A stretch of DNA of 64,000 nt from Stomoxys calcitrans (Eukaryota > Arthropoda > Insecta > Diptera > Muscidae): assembly GCF_963082655.1 (NCBI RefSeq), contig NC_081556.1, forward strand, positions 148,926,501 through 148,990,500, read 5' to 3'. The translations under genes were made by a program, and so were the position numbers. The notes under the pieces are model-generated. The model had not been told where the DNA came from. It searched no databases and saw only the letters and a program-made list of their open reading frames with translations. This document shows, one piece after another, positions 45,146 through 57,100 of the stretch. Numbering within the stretch: the stretch's first letter is position 1; the number at the start of each line of letters is the position of its first letter.

Positions 45146-46336
45146 GTGAGTAAGAGTGCTTCTAATTTGCCCAAAAAAGGGAAAAGGTAAATGCAGGGCA
45201 TATACAAGTCTGTTTCTTTTGGCTATTTTTCGGATACTTGTAAAAGAAAACAGTGAGGAGGAAAATAATAATGAAAAACATCACCTCCATATATACATGG
45301 CAACGAAATGTGATTGAAACAAAGAAATTTTTCGTGTCACATAAGTCGCCTGAGTTTGCTGTATGTGTGTGTGCTTGTGTGTATGGTCTATGTGGTGTGT
45401 GTTTGTGCAAATGGGGGCCTCAGTTGTGAGATTGAGGAGAATGTGTGTCCGTGTGTTTGTATTTTTGATCTGTTTTTTTTTTTAATTTTTTCTTTTGCTC
45501 AATTCTTTCTGGGATCAATTTTGGCTGTCGAATTCTGGCTAGGATTAATGGCCATTTTACCCAGTTGTGGACTAGGCAAACAAATCTCATTTCTGTGTTG
45601 GCTTTAAAAAAGAGAGAATTTAGGTCAGCCTAGCCTTGACCACATTTACTGCGCACATTATGCATTTCTATGCAATTATTTCTCAATGAGCATTGACTGG
45701 TAGCTATTGCAGTTGTTATTGTTTCTGCTGCAATATGCATTATGAGTGATGGATGCAGTGTGCAACTTTGCCTAAAAATAAAATAATAATTCCATAAATA
45801 ATTCCCTCCATCTCAAAGTGGGTGAACGAACATTGCCACCTACTATTTCCACAGTTCGGGCAAATGAAAATGGATTATTTTTGCTTTAAATCTTATTTTT
45901 TTGTAGATATTGGGAAAGTCAATTTGCCGTCACTCAACAAATGACTCATGGTGTATAACTTCAAAAATCACAAAATCGAAAGTCATGGTGAGAGATTTTG
46001 TCTCAAACCATTAATGGTTTTGACTGTAGGGTTACTTACTATTTAAATTTAAAATAATTTAACATTCCTTTTTTTAAGGGACAGCAGTCTACCTTGAATG
46101 TTGAACTTTCACATTTGGGACAGGAAATAGGCATAATTTTTTTGGAATTGAACTCTTTAAGGCCCACCCGATAGAGAGAGCTAAGGAAAGCTGGGAAATC
46201 ACACTAGCCCTTTCACTGGCCCCTTCCCTTCAAGGGGCGGTAAAAACTACTCTGAATGCCATTTTTGGAGACCATCTACCGCCCATTGCCTCTGAAAAAG
46301 GCAACCTGCCGAGAAGTTTTGGCTTCACTATGATCC

Positions 46337-46640
46337 GGTACCGTAGCGCAGAGGTTCGCATGTCCACTAATGGCAGTGAACGCCAGCGTTCGAATCCTGG
46401 CAAGAACATCAGAAATTTTTTCGGCGGTGGTTGCCCATTTAATGTTGGCGACATTTGTGATGTACTATGTCATGTAAAAACTTCTCTGTATTGCACTGCG
46501 GTACGCCGTTCGGAATCGGCTATAAAAAGAAGGTCCCTTATCATTGAGCTTAAAATTAAATCGAATAGCAACTCATTGATATGTGAGAAGTTTGCCCTGT
46601 ACCTTAATGGAATGTTCATGGGCAAATTTGCATTTGCATG
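46337..46640 (+). mobile_element. tRNA-derived SINE
   Basis: ACCGTAGCGCAGAGG (A-box-like), CGTTCGAATCCTGGC (B box), the family body, and the end GGAATGTTCATGGGCAAATT. Same strand as RanBPM, within its inferred leader intron. Open frames at 46330-46641 and 46230-46454 are read across the SINE. Confidence 0.8.
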
Positions 46641-47179
46641 ATTAGGCATTTATAGCCGCTTTAGTGCGGATTGCTGTCAATGTGTTGAATGTGTGCCCTG
46701 CTGTACCCAGGAACAACACTATTCATGTAACTTTTATCTTTCCAGACAATTCCTCTCATGAATTAGGACAATCCGACTCAGGAATACATAATGCAAATAA
46801 ATAAAAAGATAACGTATCAGTCAGGCAACTCCAGGGACACAACTTTTGGGAAATACAAGTATTACCCCAGGGAAATTCAAGGTGTTCGTAATCTTCACGA
46901 AATCATATAGGGGCAGAGAATTGTACATATACCACTCAATTAAGAGAGCTACAGGTTAGACGTGATGCAGAAAACTCCATTTTGGGAAATCTTTTAAATC
47001 TTCACTGCCTCGACTTTGCTTTTCTCAATTCCACTTGTTATTGTCAACCACCAATTTAGTTCACAATCCACGTTTTTGCGAAGTTTGGGAGGAAAGGCTC
47101 GATGGCGTCATTGAAGAGAGAGTCGGTAAAAGCTGTTGTTGTGCCTTTACCTTTTCTCTATCAGTGTTCGACAGCAATT

Positions 47180-48010
47180 TTATAGTCCACAATTTGCGTT
47201 CAGAGATACGCAGAAATAGATGTGGCTAAGCCCCGGGAAAACTGAGATAGTACTTTTCAATAGCAAGAGAATGCTGGATGTTTTTCCGTGAACTATTCTG
47301 GATGGTTGCCGATCTTCTCGGAGGTCAAGTACTTGTGCCTAATATTTAATCAGAAACTAGGGCGGCGCACTCCATTGGAAGCAATTGGAGGCTTAAGTCA
47401 GTGAGGGTTCACTGGATGTTTACTGCGGTTGTTCGGTGTGGTATGGATGATCGCGGAGGTAAAGTGAGCGGCGGTCCAAACAGATAGAACAGTCAGGCGT
47501 CGCTGAAGGTTTCGGGTCATAATGGGTCTAGATTCGTTTTAAGATATAAACAGCTTCTTCGAACCATGAGAAAGGCTGTCAGGTTTGCTGGGTTCCATCA
47601 CAAGGGATGGCAGTGAACAAAGCGGCCGGCGAGTTGGCCAGGAATGGATCGCTGATAAGAGCAGATAATGCTCAGGAATAAGTGAAACCTCTCCTGCAAA
47701 TGAGGGGTGGGCTGATAAGTCTGTATTTGGTCGAGTATTTTGCGGAACAGCATGCCACTTATCCTGGGGCTGTGGAAGTATAACTTCGGACGCTTGATAG
47801 GAGTCTTGACTGGTCATAGCAAAGTCAAGTCCTTGACGCTGATCAAAGCAGACTTCTGTAGGGTATTCGATGACGAGTGGGAGACGGTCGAGCACCTTTT
47901 GCGTCAAGGCCCCGCATTTGTTAGAAGAAGACAGAGGGTGAACACCCCTTTCGTTGCTTCGATTTCCTGGAGTTCCTTAGATGCCTGTATATTAAGAGTT
48001 TCTTCCTAGT
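47180..48010 (+). pseudogene. Decayed jockey-like LINE: RT end and RNase H remnants
   Basis: At ~47240 a frame reads KTEIVLFNS-like, then degenerate TILDG. At ~47410-47440 VHWMFTAVVR matches the VHWLYTAVVRP-type motif of jockey-clade LINEs. At 47770-47930 a frame reads LIGVLTGHSKVKSLTLIKADFCR...ETVEHLLRQGPAF, the RNase H-distal zone with its 'GHN...C...ETVEHLLC' pattern. Frames change between these pieces and stops intervene. Molecular fossil; no function expected. Confidence 0.65.
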
Positions 48011-48124
48011 CACCCTGGTTCACTATTTTTTGTCGTGTGCGTTGGATTCATTTGTCGGCCGTTTTTGCTGTCTTGTGACCATTTCGCCAGTCGCTTGCAA
48101 ACCTAACGATGTTAAGATTTGTTG

Positions 48125-48428
48125 CAAAATGCAAATTTTCCCCATGAACATTCCACTAAGGAATAGAGGCAAACTTTATACAAATCAATGAGTGCAGTCC
48201 GATTCAAGTTTAAGCTCAATGATAAGGGGCCTCATTTTTATAGCCAAGTCCGAACGGCGTGCCGCAGTCCGAAGCCTCTTTGGAGAGAAGATTTTACATG
48301 GCATAGTTCCTCACATATGTTGCCAGCAATAGGACGGGAAAACCACTGCTGAATATTTTTTCGGATGGTCTCGCCAGGATTTCAGCGTCATAGATGGATA
48401 TGCTAACCTCTGTGCTACGTTGGCCCCC
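48125..48428 (-). mobile_element. tRNA-derived SINE
   Basis: Begins GCAAATTTTCCCCATGAACA and ends GCTAACCTCTGTGCTACG then TTGGCC on the plus strand, i.e. the reversed family. The B-box region is damaged (AGGATTTCAGCG, the GAACCC part missing). Confidence 0.75.
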
Positions 48429-49033
48429 TGTTACGACTTACCACTTGTAATATGGCCTATTTGTGTTTTCACTTGTCGTTCCTTTCCTTGTTACGTAGAA
48501 TCATGAATTTAGTTGCCACAAGCAGTCATTGAACACTCTTTGTTCCCTTCTTGTAGCCCAGGGCACTTTGTCACACGACAGTTTTCCCAACAAAGACAAC
48601 ATCAATCAAATCTAAACCAAAGACTGTAGCGAGCAGTTTTAGGGCACTTTAGTCACTTTTAAATCATACGAAAATTCTTATACCACATTTTCATAAGAGT
48701 TGGCAAAAAAAGCCTCATCAACTTTTGCTTCCAAGATGCTTTTGAATTTTACTTCTGGTGTATTATTACTGTTTACTGAAATGTTTCTTTGTTTAATTTT
48801 GACTTCTTGCAGTCGCGTTAAACGTTCTTCTTCATTTCGTAATAATCCATATTAGCAGAAAACAGAGGGTCGAAGGAAGAAATACACAAAAGTGTTTTTA
48901 GGCGATTGTGATTGAATCTGTGATCTGTTTGAACATATAACCGCGGCAGCAGCAAACATCAATTGTAATATCACCAGGACTTGAAATTTTTAGACGACAA
49001 CACAAGTATTAGTCAAACGTATTCAAGAAGAAC

Positions 49034-51107
49034 ATGGATGCTGAAAATGATAACGATCAACCCAATTCGTCATCAGCTTCGGCATCGGTATCACCTAGTA
49101 GTAGCAATAACAGCAGTAGTAGCAATCTTTTAGGCAATCTGCCAATGTTGCCATTTATGAGGTCAACGGACGATGATGATGTGCATGACAACGACGAAGA
49201 TGATGGCAATGTGAATGATGGTGATGATGATGATAATATGCACGAGGAGCCCATGCCACTGCAGCAATCTTCTGCGTCGTCTTCAACGGCAGCCGAGGCG
49301 ATTAGGGGTGGCCCCAATATGCCACCTATGGCTCCAAATATTGAGGGAACTTCTGGTGCTGTGGCGTTGGGCGGGTCCTTGGTATGTGCTGAGCCCTTAA
49401 CTGTTGTAACTCCCTCAACGTCACACCACTACCACCAACACCACAGCCACAACCACTCATTATCAGTAGCTTTATTAGACGAGAGACGAAGGACTTCATC
49501 AAATCCTCTTGCATTGTTAACTTCCTCTTCTACTATTTCTACTAGTAATAGTATTAACACTACTAGTACTACAACAATAATTACAACCACTACCACCACT
49601 ACTTCCTCTATGACCGCTTCTAATTCCAATGGTTCCCCTTTACATGTTTTAAGTTCGCAATTTTTATTTAATAACCCCCCAAGCAACACAATGACCCTTC
49701 AAACTACACATGGACAACACCAGGAACGACAAACATTAACACCGCTATTTACAGCGCCTTTACAGCCAAACATACAAGTATCAGTCCCTGTTATAACACC
49801 TGTATTACCAAATCCCTTGGCTTTTCCCGGGCTTGAAAATAATCCGTATATGCAAACACTGCCAGCACTATCATCCCATTCATCATTGCAATCGCCATCA
49901 TCTTCATCTCTCTCATCATCATCATCATCTGCCTCCTCAAGTTCATCCCATCAATCGTATCGTTTTAATTTGGCACCATATCGCCATCCTAATCATGCAC
50001 CACCTCAGCAAATGCTAAGCCCCAACAGTCCCTTATTTAGTTCTTCTTCTTCTTATTTTTATTCTCAGCAGCAGCAGCAGCGAACTTCACCTCCTGCACC
50101 ATCAACGCCAGCACAGCTGCAAGCACCACCGCTCCCATCTAACATAGAAAACGCATTATCATCATCCTCGACACCACCGCGTGAAAACTCACAGCCGCCA
50201 ACGGAGCGCATAAATCGTAACGATATTGCTGACACCATCGATGCTTCGGCTGTTGTTGTGCAACCGTTAGAGGCTAATGCAGCATCTCGATCATCGCCGA
50301 GGCCAGCAGCAGCAAATGAACCAGAGCATCGAGCAGGAGAAGCGTTTGAAAACGATATACAATTGGATGACAACGATAACAATGACTTTGATGTGGATCT
50401 AAATGCTCAACCGCCAGAAGCGTTAGCAAATGTGGCTGCATCAACATCAGCATCGACGTCCTCCACACAACATCGCCAGCAGAGGCATCAAACGCCACAG
50501 CAGCAAGAGCAGCAGGAATCATTAGATACATCACCTTCAGGATCGGCAGGTACTTCAGGATCCCAGCCACAACAACAACAACAACAATTACAGCCACCAA
50601 CAACACTGCCTTTGTTGCTATACCAACAATCACAACAGCAACAGCTATTAGTAGCTGAAGAATCTAAACATTTGCCGCCGTCCTACGATCATCGTTATCA
50701 CAATCCACGCTATCATCACCATCACCACCATCATCATCAGCAGCAGCAACAACATTCTTCAAATCCCTATCATTCCCCCGGTGGTTATCCCTACGAGTTT
50801 GGACAGAAAAATTCTAACGGCTCCACTGCCGCTGCTACAAACAACAATAATAACAACAACAGCAGCAACACCAGCTCCACAATGTTTCCCAGCACCAGTG
50901 GCTCTGCGGAACGCAATAATGGCTCATCATCGGCTGGCGCCGATACCAGTGCAGCCAATGGAAGCAGTGATCCTGCAGTTGATCGCTTGAAATTACTCTA
51001 TCCCAATGTAAATGAGAATGAGACACCATTGCCACGCTGTTGGAGCCCACATGATAAATGTCTATCCATTGGTTTGTCACAAAATAATTTGCGGGTACAT
51101 TTTAAAG
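49034..51107 (+). CDS. RanBPM: RanBPM exon 1: long low-complexity N-terminus
   Basis: 691 complete codons plus one base, ending AAA G|GTAAGT. Visible segments: Ser-rich at ~12-31; acidic DDDD/EDD at ~46-72; Thr-rich at ~170-195; Ser run ~285-310; several Gln runs (CAG/CAA mixed); a His run followed by Gln (~570-585); an Asn run; then the conserved start of the SPRY-proximal region in the last ~40 residues. Homopolymers are encoded by mixed synonymous codons, which argues for real protein rather than a DNA microsatellite. Drosophila RanBPM also has a long Q/N/S-rich form. Frames on the other strand across these runs (49057-49317, 50065-50382, etc.) are shadows. Confidence 0.9.
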
Positions 51108-54100
51108 GTAAGTGAATGGTTATTGTTGTTATTGTAATGTGAAATTACGACCAGAGAAGAGAGAGTAGCGAGAAAGATATATATAGAAAGACAAGTGTGG
51201 AAGAGAAAGAGAGAGAAAGTTCTGAGAGTGAAAGAGGTGAGAGAGAAGTGTGGGCAAGAGATGGAGAAAGAGAAGTGAGGGGAGAGTAAAGCAATACGTT
51301 TTGGGCTGCGAAAACAACCCAAAACGCATTGCAAACAGGGGAACTCCCTGTTTCACTCTACGGTGATTCGACTTCTTATCCCTAAATTTCACAAATGACT
51401 GGCGACCGCACAGATAATCCCAGCGTTTCAGGCCTGGCTGGAGGGTCGTGTTGGTGATGTCCTCAAATAAGTCCTTTTTTCTCCCATGTTAATGCCAAAA
51501 CAGAATGAACGTGTTGAGCATTGTTTTTGAGCGCCTTTTTTGCAAAAATGTTACTTTGCACACAAATTCCAAGATATATATATATTTACAGGTAGTGGCA
51601 GTTGTCCAACAACAAATTATTGAATGCACTTTCTGTCAAAATCAGTGATTTGTGCAACTCTGATTTTGTGTAAGTTACTAGTTCGCCCTATTTTTCGCTG
51701 TGTGTGTATGTTATGGTTCTTAACTATTATACACACACAACCAAAACTCGTTGACAGAAAAAAATTGTACTCGGCTGTTAACGGCACACTATCTGGTAAT
51801 TATGTCATGACAAATCCCACAAAAGCAACGCGGAAAAGTTAAAAGTTAAATTTTCAACTTTGCAGTTTTAAATCGAGCGTAATTGTGCGTAGTGTGTTCA
51901 GTTGTCAAAGATAAAAATTGTTTAACGTTTGCGAGTTGATTTTTTTTTTTTTTGACAATTGTTTGCAGAGTTGAATTTTTAAACATGGCGCTCATTCTGA
52001 TTAGGCCTTTACACTATTGGTATAAATGAGAGTGTTATAATGTGCCAAAAATGTTCAATAAAGTTTTATGTGTTAAAGTCTAAACCCAATCAAAGAGTCA
52101 AGAACCTATAAGTTGTTTTAACTGCATTTTATAAGTGAAAGCAAAAAACCGTCGCAGCTATATTAAGAGTCTAGCGTCATGACGCCGAAATTAGAATCTA
52201 TTCTATTTTGACAGCGTCGCTCCCAATGTTCACATCTCTCAGTATATTTCTCATTGAAAATGTTGCCACATTTTCATGAAAATTCCGTACGTTGTCAGCA
52301 ATTTTCAACAAATTTCAGAGAACTTTACTAAAAATATGGTAACCTTACATAAAAAACAGATGAAGAAGAGATGCAGATGTTTGTATGTTGTTAAATTTAC
52401 AAAAATATAGCAATTTTTTGAAGTGATAAAACTGCATTACAGTTTATCTGAATTTTCGTGTATTTCGAAGCTATTAAAAGTGTTAAGACTGTAATAATTA
52501 AATAACATCTTAACCACCAGTCTCGCTGTTTCTCTTTCATACCTCGAATTTTTTTCCAGATTCTGCGTCTCTGATTTGATTTCGCCGCTGGCAATTTTTT
52601 TATTTTGACTCTTGACTCTTTGGTTGGATTTAGACTCTTATGCGACTCCTTAAAGAGGCACCAAGTGTAAAGATTAGAAATAAACAACGAAAATTAAGAG
52701 AAGAGAAAATTTAGAGAGAACTGGGAAACGACAATGAATCTGATTTAACTAGTTTTCAATCGACACTCAATTTGACACTTTTTTGTTTTTAAACCTTAAA
52801 TTATTTCTACACAACTTTTTGTAACTTTATTGTTAACTTTTATTTGTTAATGTACTTGTGTTTTTTGTAGTTTTTATATTCCCCCAATTCCTTTTCTCCT
52901 CTCTTCGTTACATTTCTAATCTTTGTTTGTAGTTTTTTCATTGAGAACGATTTGTGCGTACCCATTGAACAATGGTACACTTGTTTCTCCCAAACAGGTG
53001 TGTGGTGTATAGGAGTGAGGAAGGTATTTAATTGGTTTCTTGTTCTCTGGTAGCACAAACAGTGTTTGAATCGCTAGAACATCTTTCAATGTAAATCAAA
53101 GTTATTTTTGCTTTGCTGCCTCTATTTTGAGGTCAGCAATTTCAACCACAAATATTTTCTTATTACTAGTGGTGAAATAAAAAAAAAATGTGTGTACACA
53201 GAAAAAAATCGCAAAAAAAAATTTCAATTAAAAATTTAATTAAAAAAAGAAAATTGTTTTATTTAATTTTTTAATTGATTTTTTGATTGAATATTACATT
53301 TTTCCAATTACAGTCGCGATTAAAATTGTTGCCATTTTTTCAATTAAAAAAATAATTGATTCAATTAATTTTTTAATTGGACCTGCAAATTTTTGCATTC
53401 ACAATCGTGATTGAAAATTTTGTAATTTTCAATAAAAAAAATTAATTGATGCAATCATGTTCTTAATCAAACCTTAAAATTTTTCAAATATAGTGCCTAA
53501 GTAAATTCAATTAAAGGCTATTTTGTTCCCTACAATATTAAGGAAAGGAGATTTCAAAGGCACATACGCCCCACATTTCGACAAATCTATAGCAATACCA
53601 TGGCGTGTCAGATTAACACCATGGAATCCTTCATCGGCCAAGGGCTGCCGCCTCAGTTCACAACTCACTGCTACAACAACTCCAAAAAATTTATGGGGCA
53701 CCACTTTCCGACACGACTCCCGGGGGATTTTTTTTTTTATACGGGTGTCCACGGACTTTTGGTCAAACCACGCACCCCAAGTTCATATTCCCGGAGGTAA
53801 ACATCCGTGTACCTAATATAGAAATTAATAGGAATTTTCAAAAAATGTCAATCTTTTTTTAATTACATCAATTAAAAAAGTAATTGAATTTCACTTTTTT
53901 ATTAGCTCAATTTAAAAATAATTGAAAATGTAAAAATTTGTATCATTTTTTAATTGAATATGTAATTTTTTTAGTAGAAATTTTTTTCAATTACTTTTTC
54001 GAAAACTGTGATTGTTATTATCATTTTCGTGATTAAAGCCCTTTCAATTAAAAAATTAATTTGATCAATTATTTTCGTAATTGAATCCGATTTTTATTTT

Positions 54101-57100
54101 TTTTTTATACCCTCCACCATAGGGTGGGGGGTTCCGTTTGTAACACCTCGAAATATGCGTCTAAGATCCCATAAAGTAAATATATTTTTGATCGTCATGA
54201 CATTCTAAAACGATCTAGCCATGTCCATCCGTCTGTCGAAAGCACCCTAACTTTCGCAGGAGTAAAGCTAGACGCTTGAAATTTTGCACAAATACTTCTT
54301 ATCAGTGTAGGTTGGTTGGAATTGTTAATGGGCCAAATCGGTCTAAGTTTTGATATTGCTGCCATATAAACCGATCTTAGGTCTTGACTTCTTGAGCATT
54401 TTGCTTCTCCCATGACCTTCATCATGGGCTTCAAATATGGTCTTTATCGATTTATAGCCCGATCTCCCGATTGTGCTTCTTGAGCCTCTGCAATGCGCAA
54501 TTCTTATCCGAATGGACTGAAATATTACCCAATGAATTCTGCTATGATCTTCAACATTAAATTTACTTATGGTCGGACTATAACTTGTTGTATCTCCAAT
54601 AGCATAACAATTCTTATCCATTATTCTTTGTTTGCCTAAAAAGAGATGCCGGGTAAAGAACTCGGACCAGCCGAACTAATCACGCTCTTACTTGTTGTAT
54701 ATAGCATTTAATTTCTTATGCCCGCAGGCATAGAAAAAACAAACAGAAGCTCATGTACAGTGTAAGCAACTTCGTGTGGCTTCGTTTGGTATCAGCCATC
54801 CTTTTCATTGACAGCGCACAATAAGTACTTGTATCAGCATCTGCTTCATCCGGTTTCAGTAAAGAAATATGTTACTCTCTTTCTGTTTATTCATTCACAC
54901 TTGATCTCGTTGAAAAAACAACAATACCAACTTGTAGCAGAAACTGAGTTCTACTTTTCTGTACTCGCTCAAAGTGGGAAAACTACAAAACTGGTACGTT
55001 CAGTTGTATGCCCATAGTTCGTAAAAGCGCAACAACTCCTTTGCTCTTTTGGGTTGATGTAATTTAGAGGCCACTGTAGCGCAGAGGTGAGCATGTCCGC
55101 CTATGATGCTGAACGTCTGGATTCAAATTCCGGCGAGACCATCAGAAAAACTATTCAGCGGTGGTTTTCCGCTTCTAATGCTGGCAATATTCGTGAGGTA
55201 CTATGCCATGTAAAAACTTCTCTCCACCGAGGTGTCGGCCATAAAAAGGAGGCCCCTTATCTTTGAGCTTAAACTTGAATCGGACTTCACTCATTGATAT
55301 GTGGGAAGTTTGCCTCTGTTCCTTAGTGGAATGTTGATGGACAAAATTTGCAATTTGTAAGATCGTGTGCCTTTTGGAACTAGTAATGTTTTACCGTGAC
55401 CTCGTCCATACTCCGCAGACAAAGAATCCTTCTACGTGTTTGACTCCACCTTTGACAGCTTATTCCTTAAAAATAAAAAAATAGTTAAACAGTTTTCCCA
55501 ATCTATAAGCCCTATTTTATCCATAATTTAAGTATCAAAGTTGATCTAAACCATATTGTAATCAAAAGGGAACTCGTTCGTTTTGTCACCGGTGAAAACA
55601 CATGTTTTCACGGTAATCAAGGTGAATATAGTACCACCCTTATGGCTTATTTGTATCTGAAGCTCTGCATATGTTTGTACCATGTACCACAATTGATAGA
55701 TGTGTACATGCTAATCGATAATTCCCATGCAAACTTACAACTGTCTGCTATTTAATCAAACATTTTATTGTTTGCTGCTGTGGGTTATTATTCCTAAGTA
55801 AAGCAGAACAAAACAAAGCCTAGGCACTGTCGCTGACTGAAAATGACGACGACGATGATGATGGCCACAAAGTAACAAACAACACCATAAAAAAGGATCA
55901 ATGAACTTGAAACAAAAGTGCAATGAAACTTCAAAAAAAAAAACGTAAAAAGACACCACAAGTCAGTCAGCCACCTCTCTTCAAGTGAACAAACAATAAA
56001 AACCCCTTAAAAGCATACACCAACAAAAATACAAAAACAAAAAAAAAAATTTAGTGCAATCAAACAGGAATGCCCATGTTTCCTACTTTTTTGGAGAAAA
56101 GTGAAATGTGGAATACAAGATATAGTAATTTAACTTGGTAACCCACTGCCACCATGTAATTTAAAACATGGTCCATTGTCCTATGACTTTTTGCCATATT
56201 TGCACAAAGTCTTAAAAATTGGAAAAAAATATCTCATTTTTGTGTTACTTGGAGGCCAACTAGCCACACATGTTTTTCTTTCCATTACCATATGATCTAT
56301 AAATAAAAAGATCTAAATCTCGACCGAGGGCCATCTCTATTTCTACGTAATAGACATTGGTTTTTGTTACACACAAGACGAGAAGAAAAAATGAACGAAG
56401 CATTTTTCTTTTTTCCAAGCACAACACAACGTTAAACGTCGCCAGTGTAGGTAAGGGCTTTAAATATATTTTTTTGAAAATGTATGAAAATTTGATTTCA
56501 CATATTTTTATGGAAAATTTTCGTAGTTTTTTTATTATAGAAAAATTTATCAAATAATTTTCATAGTATGGGGTCATAGGTTATAGTGGCAGTCTGAAAT
56601 CCGACTTACATCATAAATAGCATCAATAATATCCATTGAAGTACTACAATAGTGACAAACCGAAGCCTATGGAGGTAATCGCTGACATTATCCCCGCCCT
56701 GGCAAAAGCCAGGCCAGGAGCCAGACCTGATTAAGACCACTGCTGATTTTTGTAGTGAATACGTGCTGGTGCCCAGCAAATGGAAATTCTACAATTTGGC
56801 TCGATACGAAAAGGGAGATCGGTCTGTACGACTCTCCTTTACTGGTGTCCTTTTCAGGTTTCAGTAGCGGGATCACTGACCATTTTTCAGACAACGGCAC
56901 ATGGTAAGAATCTGTGTCATGTACTCGACTCCCGTACATTCAAGTTTTTCAGCATCAGTGTAGAGATAGGAACTTGGATAACTTGGCGTAGCGGATGACA
57001 TTTAAAACTTCGATCACGGCAAATTGTGACTATTGTTCATCGGGTAGAAGAACACGAATATGACGGTTGGCTCTACTCCTCACCTTAGCGTAATATAAGA

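Larger units (their letters stand above)
45146..48812 (+). other. Inferred 5' UTR intron of RanBPM, with SINEs and a LINE
   Basis: GT donor at 45146 and AG acceptor at 48811-48812. It contains two SINEs (46337-46640 plus, 48125-48428 minus) and a decayed LINE (~47180-48010). The open frame 45314-45607 crosses a TG-rich stretch (45363-45405) and has no recognised domain. Confidence 0.4.
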
